A stretch of DNA of 64,000 nt, from assembly GCF_963675165.1 (NCBI RefSeq), contig NC_087393.1, positions 886,002-950,001 of the forward strand. The letters are read 5' to 3'. The DNA comes from Halichondria panicea. Lineage: Eukaryota > Porifera > Demospongiae > Suberitida > Halichondriidae. Below, one piece after another: positions 60,201-64,000 of this stretch. Within the stretch, counting starts at the first letter, position 1, and every line of letters starts with the position of its first letter. Below the pieces are notes generated by a model. That model saw only the letters and a list, made by a program, of their open reading frames with translations. It made no database searches and had not been told where the DNA came from. The position numbers and the translations under genes are program-made.

Positions 60201-63200
60201 TCACGTGTTCATGCCCAGTGAAGGAGAGACATACAACAGGGCCAAGTGTGGTGTGGGCGTTAGGGTGCTCAAGTTTACAGCCGCACTCCTGAAACACCCC
60301 ACGGAACTGAAGACAGTGAGTGCATGTTGACCTGTCCCTCATGCACTTTGTACTTGAGCAGGACTAGTGGGGGGGGGGGGGGAATAGGAGGAAGAGAGAG
60401 AGAGTTTGAGTACTAGATCCAACATTATCTAGACACGTCTTTTGCTACATTATTGTAGAGGACGATTGGTCATCATCCATTATCCAGTCTTACCACAAAT
60501 CTGTTCATTGCTTTTAGTACATGTGGCTTCTAGTGTTGTATACGTGCACAATTACAACCAGCATATCAAGTTACATGGAGTTGCCTGGCAATGTGCTAAT
60601 AGGCACCAACAACAAGGGGTTGTCACTGTGGTAATCAGAAGTTGGGTGGCCTCCAAATTCTCTTAAACTTAAAATCCTAGATGAAACCCTGTTGAGATTC
60701 AATATTTTCTGCTCAAGATTCGGTCTTTCCATTATTCCCCATTCTTATCTCTTTCTCATTCTTCCTCCATGCAAAAAGTTTGTTGCTGTACATGTATGCA
60801 TGCGTTTACGTAGATGACTGTACTCTATTATGTATGTAGTGTGTGCCTGATAGCTTCTGGAGTGATGACCTCTACCAACTGGTGTGTCTGGCGTGTCTGC
60901 GTCCGACTGCCCTGGGCTTCAGTAGTGGCGATGTGGCTAGTTTGGGACAACTACCATCACAGGTATGTGTACGAGGGCCGTTGCTATAAGCAGGGTGTGT
61001 CTGTTTCTATATATTTATGTCCATTAGTGATGTAAACTAGAAACACATACTGCATGTACAATTATGCAATAACATTTCTGTACATGCATGTACTGTATAA
61101 TAATAATGTATTGACTCCTCGTGCAGGTCAAGCTGACATTGGAGGCCCTTGCTAGCAGCCCTGCTGACATACACTCAAAATTTGTAGCTCAACTTTCGTT
61201 ACAGCTGGCCCCAGGAAGGTAGGACATGTGCTGCATATATGTGTTGTGTGCGTACATGGGGTGGGGCTACAGCCACAGTTATGTCTGTTGTGCATCCCTT
61301 TAATTTCCAAGAAATGCTAGTATTGTAATGAATTTCATGTACATGTACGTAAATAAAAGGAAGTTAAACTACTTTACTGGATATTGTTTGCGACAGTTAA
61401 CTGGGAAGCACTAGCACCTGGTTGCAATGCATGATCCTTCATGTTACATTCCTGTCCATGGCCAGTGACTCCAACACTTGTGGGCAGATCAAGTGTATCG
61501 TGTTGCATCACTAGTCTACCATAGCAACCATATATGCATGTTGCACTCATGCTGGGGGCAATAACTTACTTATTCCCCTGAATCCAATATTTCCAGATTA
61601 TATGCATAAACTATCCTGGGAATGTCCAACCATAATATCTAGGACCTTCCCGAGAAACTCAGGATATTTTGTTTTTTCATGCAGTTTTTGTGATCTGATT
61701 GGTCAGATGCCCCTCTATCTCCATGACAACTCGGAGAGTGAGAAGAGAGATCACAATCACTTGGACTATTTGATCCAAGGCCACATCTCGTTGCAAACAG
61801 CTGGTCTGCTGTTATCCACCCTCGAAATCAAAGTACAGTTTATTACTCGTATTAATTATGTCCTGTTTACATACACCCACACAGGAATCTAAATTGTCGA
61901 CTGTCTGCGATGGCCTACTAGAGTCTGTGCTAGGCTCGCTCAAGCCCCTCCTACTTGGCCACACCCCTGACTCTGCCCCATCCGAGGCTCGAACCTTGAG
62001 CCCTGCCAATGAGACGAGTGTTGGACTGCTACTAGAGCTAGCACTGATCACTGGAGTCACTGTAAGTACAGTACATTTGATTGTAGCTACTGTATTAATT
62101 CACTATCTCCACTCGTCAGCCTTCTGCTTTTGTGGACTGCTTGTTGGACAAAGACAGAGGTACATACATGTAGTTACATGTACCGCTCCACACCGTGCGC
62201 TAACTGTACCCCCCACCATGCAATAACCATACCCCCCACCATGCTCTAACTGTACCCCCCACCATGCAATAACCATACCCCCACCATGCTCTAACTGTAC
62301 CCCCCACCATGCAATAACCATACCCCCACCATGCTCTAACTGTACCCCCCACCATGCAATAACCATACCCCCCACTATGTACAGAACCATACCCCCACTA
62401 TGCACCAAACCACTAGCTAACCGTACCCCCCACATAGGTACATGTACACCGCCCCACTAACTGTACCCCCCCCACAGATGTGCCTGGCCTGGGGTTCCTG
62501 CTCCACCAAACCTTCCCGCCCACCCTCCACACACACCTCCTCACTCATCACACCACACTCCTGCCGCTACTGGCAAAGCACAGCCAACAACACCAGAAAA
62601 CGGTGTGTACATGTATCTATATATAGCAGCTGAGACAGCCAAAGCAAAATGCTGTAGACTACTATGGGAAATATCAATTCATACCCATCACAGGTCTTTG
62701 TTCGAAGCATACAAGTATGGTTTAACCCTCTAAAAACTACAGAAGCGTATCTTTTAATTGGCTATACGTAGATACTCAGTTCTGGCGGTTCTCAAAGTTA
62801 GCTACTAGTCATGTAGTTTTCTCGTTTTTTGCGTGTGCAGGTGTCTAGTGTACTGAGTGGTCTATTGGAGCATGTCAGTAGAGACAAGAGCTCAGTGAGG
62901 AGTCATGTTTCCTCTGTGAGCAGCTGTCTCCTCTCTGTGTGGCCATTGCTGGCTAGGTGGTGTGAGGGAGGACCCAGTGGGAAACTAGCAGCTGTCTCAC
63001 TGCTCAAGAAAATGCTGGCTGTGGACCCTAAGGTGCGTGTACATCGGCTATATAGTAACAGCTTATGGCACACCGTAATTGAGTGCAAGCATGATTTGAT
63101 CTACTAGTACAGTAAAAGCTATGGTGGTCACCCTTCAAGGCCGTAGCAAGCGGTCAGGCTGGTCAGGTTTTGGCCTGACCACTTTTTGGAGCAAAGTAGG

Positions 63201-63707
63201 TAATGGTCGTCAATATTGCAATCGATTAGTTAATTTTTTAGTAAAATTTATTTTTTGCCTGACCACTCTAAACTTGCTTGCTACGGCCCTGCCCTTTGTA
63301 CAACCAGGTTAAAATAGGCCCCCAAAGTCTTCAAAGCTAATCAATATTGGTATTAGTACATGCATGCGCATCGTACAATTACAGCCATTGTTGGTCTACC
63401 CAACTCGAGCTGTACACTGTACGAGTACTAATGCGTTTTTTGTGCCCTCAGGTACTACACACAGCTGTCTCTATTGGCACAGCAGAGCCTGTGGTTGCTA
63501 TGTACACTGCTCTTATTGAAGATGCCAACAGTCCACTATCATTCAAGGCAAGTGCACTCAGGGCATTGTGATCACTGTATTTGTTGACAAATTTTGTTGA
63601 ATTTTCACAGAGCAAAGTGCTGGAGATTCTTCACTACTTTGTGGCACTGCCTGCCGACTACAGACAGAGACTCGTGTACGTGACACACACACACACACAC
63701 ACACACA

Positions 63708-63744
<37 letters not shown>

Positions 63745-64000
63745 TACACATGCAGCTGCTGTGTTATTAAGTACATACATTGCTCTACCAGGAATGTGTC
63801 TACACACAAAATAACCACCTCTTTAGTCCTAGCTAGCTTACTGTATAAAAAGAGGCACATTTGTGAGATTGAGGATTGAAAATAATAATAGCCACCATTG
63901 CTAAAATGCTGTACACATGCATCACTGCTCTTCTCCTACCAGCCGTCTTGCGGCCATTGCGAGTGCTCCCTCCAGCTTTCTTACTCGCCCACCTCACACA
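35166..64000 (+). CDS. PRKDC: DNA-dependent protein kinase catalytic subunit (DNA-PKcs), 5' part of gene
   Basis: Forty-five exons join in phase with no frame break, giving about 1,719 residues of a protein that is about 4,100 in vertebrates; the gene continues off the right edge. DNA-PKcs is the PIKK kinase recruited by Ku to broken DNA ends for non-homologous end joining. Only the N-terminal and middle HEAT-repeat solenoid is visible here; the FAT, kinase and FATC parts lie beyond the window. Homology is readable all along, for example PYAVEIK (exon 3), [10 protein letters not shown] (16), [11 protein letters not shown] (18), [11 protein letters not shown] (21), [14 protein letters not shown] (23) and [19 protein letters not shown] (35). 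The start at 35166 (AAGATGG) is preferred to an ATG 18 nt upstream in weaker context. Exon coordinates are in the three block entries. Confidence 0.95.
36098..36722 (+). repeat. 40-bp minisatellite, ~15-16 units
   Basis: The unit reads GGGGCTAGTACAGTGAAACC followed by TGTCGACAGTGGTCACCATT. Units are highly homogeneous, with a few short ones (near 36245 and 36668). The unit resembles the end of a dispersed element: isolated AAACCTGT...GGTCACC sequence occurs at about 46312, and the array runs directly into that element's body (GGTGGCCTGC at about 36752). It lies in PRKDC intron 4. Confidence 0.9.
36723..36820 (+). mobile_element. Body of a dispersed GGTGGCCTGC-type element
   Basis: GGGCAGACTAACAATGGCTG, then GAGGTGGCCTGCCTGCTAAC, then CCAAACACATACTATAGGGC and CATTAACCTGGCTGTATTA. 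Similar stretches occur at about 31850-31920, 46312-46445 and 52920-53030, and inverted at about 2140-2180. It is therefore an interspersed repeat family. Confidence 0.7.
36823..37129 (+). mobile_element. pogo/Tigger-like non-autonomous transposon (307 bp)
   Basis: The left end CAGTAGAACCTCGATTATCC and right end GGATAATCGAGGTTCTACTG are perfect terminal inverted repeats flanked by TA duplications (36821-36822, 37130-37131). CAGT ends, a CCTCGATTATCCGG motif and a TA target are hallmarks of the pogo/Tigger branch of Tc1/mariner. There is no transposase. Two GCGCATGCGC motifs lie inside (36935-36944, 36985-36994). Confidence 0.88.
38882..39587 (+). repeat. ~64-bp minisatellite built from PRKDC exon 12 3' splice site
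   Basis: Eleven units upstream of exon 12 repeat the exon boundary itself. Each carries CCCCCCACAG (CATAG once), followed by CCTTGTAAWGTGTWCCTAAAG, the first 21 nt of exon 12, and then a TTTTTTACCCACC-type spacer. Equivalent AG|CC boundaries fall at 38896, 38945, 39009, 39073, 39138, 39201, 39266, 39330, 39395, 39460 and 39525; the true exon starts at 39588. Units are 63-65 bp (the first is 49). The ATGACC in the spacers gives a TGA in the unit nearest the exon, where the frame would otherwise be kept. Confidence 0.9.
40412..41015 (+). mobile_element. 604-bp MITE, TGCCTCGGTGCGCATGCGC ends
   Basis: The left end TGCCTCGGTGCGCATGCGCA and the right end TGCGCATGCACACCGAGGCA are inverted, flanked by TA. 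The body has TGTGTAGACTGCTACAGCTG and TTCTATAGGCTTCTAG, shared with copies at 56248, 24087 and 12225 (minus). A (CA)n tract fills the right part (40895-40980). It lies in PRKDC intron 14. Confidence 0.8.
41380..43340 (-). CDS. Orphan multi-pass membrane protein, two exons, nested in PRKDC intron 14
   Basis: Exon 1 (43340 down to about 42777) encodes a signal peptide ([19 protein letters not shown]) and about 170 extracellular residues with several cysteines and at least five N-glycosylation sequons. Exon 2 (about 42530 to 41380) adds a short Cys-rich segment and about seven hydrophobic segments (for example [60 protein letters not shown]), then a charged tail ([10 protein letters not shown]). 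The layout suggests a receptor-like protein with a large ectodomain and about 7 TM, but no GPCR hallmark is visible. The strong donor AAT|GTAAGT (phase 0) does not match the best acceptor frame. A donor at GAA A|GTATGA with the acceptor TTATCAG fits instead, so the junction is unresolved. Confidence 0.65.
44496..48600 (+). CDS. PRKDC: PRKDC exons 15-28
   Basis: Exons: 44496-44609, 44669-44803, 45367-45491, 45560-45719, 45991-46095, 46154-46273, 46536-46692, 46920-47053, 47352-47523, 47887-47945, 47996-48073, 48131-48199, 48271-48378, 48502-48600. Exons 15 and 19 end at GC donors (AAG|GCAAGT at 44610 and GAG|GCAAGC at 46096), and phase and homology support both. Exon 16 ends at GAG|GTTATT, and that donor is part of a 9-bp target duplication around a MITE. 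Introns here are mostly 50-300 bp. Confidence 0.92.
44813..45133. mobile_element. MULE-like MITE with ~95-bp inverted repeats and 9-bp target duplication
   Basis: Long inverted arms run AAGAGTTTATGATAGAGAG to the complementary ATCATAAACTCTT and include GCTTGGAATTTGCACACTGA and its complement. GTTATTACC flanks both sides (44804-44812 and 45134-45142), a 9-bp target duplication as made by Mutator-type elements. The left duplicate contains the PRKDC exon 16 donor. A partial copy is at about 26175-26350. Confidence 0.82.
46312..46460 (+). mobile_element. Dispersed GGTGGCCTGC-type element, isolated copy
   Basis: AAACCTGTTTATAGCGGTCA, then AGAGGTGGCCTGCTAATAAT, then AACACATGCTATGGAGGCC and TTAACCAGGCTGTAATAATT. 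It matches the 36723-36820 body joined to one 40-bp-type end. It lies in PRKDC intron 20. Confidence 0.6.
48736..48998. mobile_element. 263-bp MITE, AGGAGCCCATAAATAAGAG ends
   Basis: Left AGGAGCCCATAAATAAGAGA and right TCTCTTATTTATGGGCTCCT are perfect over about 20 bp. A second inverted pair follows inside (GGGATCACGTTTCGTAA). A truncated copy is at about 59873-59980. It lies in PRKDC intron 28. Confidence 0.85.
49229..49641. mobile_element. MITE with AGAGGAGGAATGCCAGGGTC ends
   Basis: The left end AGAGGAGGAATGCCAGGGTC is complementary to GACCCTGGCGTTCCTCCTCT at the right end. Unique AT-rich interior. It abuts the next element, so the two form a nested or adjacent pair. Confidence 0.7.
49648..50305. 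mobile_element. ~660-bp element with ~118-bp terminal inverted repeats
   Basis: The left arm (AGAGGAGGGAGGACACGATT onward to AACCTCTACATATTGG) is the near-exact reverse complement of the right arm (CCAATATGTAGAGGTTATAA to CCTCCTCT). The interior contains imperfect tandem copies of GACAGGAGTGCCTGGGGTGC (about 49920-50060). No transposase ORF. Confidence 0.82.
50385..50885. mobile_element. ~500-bp MITE, CTTGCAAAATACTAAATC ends
   Basis: The left end CCTTGCAAAATACTAAATC and right end GATTTAGTATTTTGCAAGG are inverted over 60 bp or more, including CCACCATACAATGTTGCTA and its complement. No coding capacity. Confidence 0.78.
50986..51132. mobile_element. 147-bp palindromic MITE
   Basis: The arms AGGAGGTCTGACATGCATGC... 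and ...CATGTCGGACCTCCT, plus the inner TTCAGTGCATTTGG and CAATGCACTGAA, form a hairpin of about 65 bp per arm. Confidence 0.7.
52012..64000 (+). CDS. PRKDC: PRKDC exons 29-45 (last one cut by window edge)
   Basis: Exons: 52012-52139, 52636-52730, 52789-52891, 53167-53291, 53374-53443, 53646-53818, 60080-60315, 60840-60962, 61127-61218, 61685-61832, 61885-62061, 62120-62159, 62478-62602, 62841-63032, 63452-63547, 63611-63675, 63943 to beyond 64000. Exon 43 ends at a third GC donor (AAG|GCAAGT at 63548). The 6.3 kb intron 34 (53819-60079) houses the GT92 gene and several MITEs. Exon 41 follows a 46-bp minisatellite. Exon 44 uses donor CTCGT|GTACGT, just before a long (CA)n tract. Confidence 0.92.
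54226..54893. mobile_element. ~670-bp MITE in PRKDC intron 34
   Basis: The left end GCAGGCTATACTGCAAGAGC with CACTGCAACCACAATGTA is inverted relative to TACATTGTGGTTGCAGTGCT with CTTGGAGTATAGCCTGC at the right. Non-coding interior. Confidence 0.72.
54905..55045. mobile_element. Short MITE, ACAGGCTCTCCTTTTTC ends
   Basis: ACAGGCTCTCCTTTTTC and GAAAAAGGAGAGCCTGT are perfect inverted ends about 140 bp apart. Confidence 0.65.
55843..56152. mobile_element. ~310-bp MITE with CAGCCGGTTCTCATTGTAAG ends
   Basis: The left end, CAGCCGGTTCTCATTGTAAG followed by CGTGGGCGGGAGAGAACC, is inverted relative to the right end, which finishes CTTACAATGAGAACCGGCTG. An ORF crossing it is a chance reading. Confidence 0.75.
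56246..57100 (+). mobile_element. CGAGGCATAA-family MITE copy with 4x internal repeat
   Basis: It opens TATGACTCGGTGCGCATGCG like the element at 40412. The 43-bp segment TGTGTTTGTGTGTCTGTGTG...TGCTACAGCTGCTCAA is repeated four times (about 56285-56457); the 40412 copy has it once. The body similarity continues to about 56770. Right end not defined. Confidence 0.6.
57119..58444 (-). CDS. GT92 (DUF23) family glycosyltransferase, intronless, nested in PRKDC intron 34
   Basis: A single exon of 441 residues with type II topology: a short cytoplasmic N-terminus, one TM anchor at about residues 11-27 ([17 protein letters not shown]), a stem, then a lumenal catalytic domain. GT92-type landmarks include [33 protein letters not shown], and [11 protein letters not shown] (about residues 298-308; the D-x-D-like metal site), followed by [14 protein letters not shown]. 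Several N-glycosylation sequons lie in the stem. Characterised GT92 members add galactose to N-glycan core fucose in nematodes; the acceptor here is unknown. The gene reads opposite to its host PRKDC. A truncated paralogous 5' end lies about 1.3 kb away at 59600-59780. Confidence 0.88.
   Translation of the reverse strand: MSSSLFRYKQIWILLVLFILTVSLVWYSRSSFQKEKHIVQFDSAMDRKDLTKSSTEVEVEKTTGLYDGPVTESIEKPSKNTPPMVDFVVRSAYIDTRARDGYKNSTVIFAEVSNDVRKFGLFVGCGVDTIDAKKYKVESLYFNWIWKNKGYLTHEEIMITCYDLEAHKDSMAFVTYHPAPNSTKISTSTVKITYSPKRNDSKNKTVACTLAFGKPLWLKEWLLYQKTIGVDLVQMYVDDTFMNVTENPTIIKGFVEEGFLRVDYRKTYFNERQINYGSQLLSNHDCLYRYQGVYEYTLFFDLDDFFIPRLPNETSILYYLNRFLPKNNQAMVQFHWYSLFPECGLTQPKESSKDGNVTQLLKVKGYWDTKNTKFACRPHLTTHLTIHAIRDHIKGAIVAPLPDSNIAYVGHFRIGMYIAPGFPKSITCDTLHTITTKFSFS
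58753..59264. mobile_element. ~510-bp inverted-repeat element
   Basis: The left end, GTGGCAGAGGAGGTTGGACA followed by CGCGTCAT, is inverted relative to the right end, ATGACGCGTGTCCAGCC followed by TCCTCTGC. It lies between the GT92 gene and its fragment. It contains TGCTGACTCAGCA (59151-59163). Confidence 0.65.
59610..59780 (-). pseudogene. Truncated 5' fragment of a GT92 paralogue
   Basis: The minus-strand sequence ATGTCTAGCTCACTGTTCA at about 59777 matches the start of the GT92 gene. The TM-stem coding region follows ([15 protein letters not shown], then [16 protein letters not shown]), but a small deletion near the start breaks the frame. Nothing after the stem is present; the fragment ends at CAATGCAG|GTAATA. 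A nearby sequence, GGGCAAGGCCTA, is also seen inverted at about 58702. Confidence 0.7.
59873..59980 (+). mobile_element. Truncated copy of the 48736-type MITE
   Basis: AGGAGCCTATAAAAAGAGAA and GGAGCGGCTAACTTCAATGT match the left arm at 48736. There is no right arm. Confidence 0.65.
60004..60079 (+). repeat. (CACG/CA)n microsatellite at PRKDC exon 35 acceptor
   Basis: The tract of CACA/CGCA units ends in CGCACAG, the acceptor of exon 35. Confidence 0.75.
62188..62440 (+). repeat. ~46-bp minisatellite in PRKDC intron 40
   Basis: Units alternate CCACCATGCAATAACCATA and CCACCATGCTCTAACTGTA with C-runs; four to five copies plus degenerate ends. It ends close to the exon 41 acceptor (CCCCCCACAG at 62477). 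Confidence 0.75.
63686..63742 (+). repeat. (CA)n microsatellite after PRKDC exon 44
   Basis: About 57 bp of CA with one CC interruption, 10 bp after the exon 44 donor. Confidence 0.8.

Noticed and set aside
62103..62435. Minus-strand ORF with [15 protein letters not shown] repeats
   Set aside because: It is a translation of the 46-bp minisatellite in PRKDC intron 40.
1..64000. Viral, toxin or bacterial genes
   Set aside because: No integrase, reverse transcriptase, capsid, polymerase or toxin-like reading frame was recognised on either strand.

Overview
The window is nuclear DNA of a non-bilaterian animal, most plausibly a sponge. This is inferred from gene content (DNA-PKcs, a three-RPEL MRTF, a PLP/M6-type proteolipid, syntaxin-8), short GT-AG introns, very dense (CA/TG)n microsatellites and many small foldback (MITE-like) elements. 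No ribosomal RNA, tRNA, CRISPR array or bacterial operon was seen. I rebuilt gene models by hand, joining exons only where splice sites and codon phase agree. Seven genes have consistent phase at every visible junction.

Layout, left to right. An adenylate-forming (AMP-binding) enzyme runs leftward off the window edge (<209-4356, minus). It shares a ~200 bp divergent promoter with TSR3 (4561-6055, plus), the 18S rRNA aminocarboxypropyl transferase. An intronless DCUN1D3-like NEDD8 co-E3 follows (6332-7216, plus). A seven-exon MRTF/myocardin-family SRF coactivator fills 8487-19121 (minus). It is head-to-head with syntaxin-8 (19535-23180, plus).

Next comes a tandem segmental duplication. Unit 1 (about 20981-25670) and unit 2 (about 27632-30860) each carry STX8 exons 3-7 and POP7 exons 1-3. 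The outcome is an intact STX8 at the left end, an intact POP7 (RNase P/MRP subunit, 30039-31231) at the right end, and a truncated copy of each between them. A single-exon fascin-like beta-trefoil gene (26932-27366, minus) sits between the units.

A four-TM proteolipid of the PLP/DM20/M6 family follows (31646-34910, minus), divergent from PRKDC. The remaining 29 kb is the 5' part of PRKDC (DNA-PKcs): 45 exons from 35166 to the right edge, encoding about the first 1,719 residues in one continuous reading frame. Its large introns host two minus-strand genes, an orphan multi-pass membrane protein (41380-43340) and a GT92 glycosyltransferase (57119-58444). They also hold minisatellites, a pogo/Tigger-like element and nested MITEs.

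The genes do not form one pathway. The organisation is three head-to-head pairs plus genes nested in introns. The most unusual features are a minisatellite made of repeated copies of a PRKDC 3' splice site, a histidine at the zero layer of the STX8 SNARE motif, three GC-AG introns in PRKDC, a transposon insertion that duplicated a PRKDC 5' splice site, and (CA)n tracts placed at 3' splice sites in many genes.
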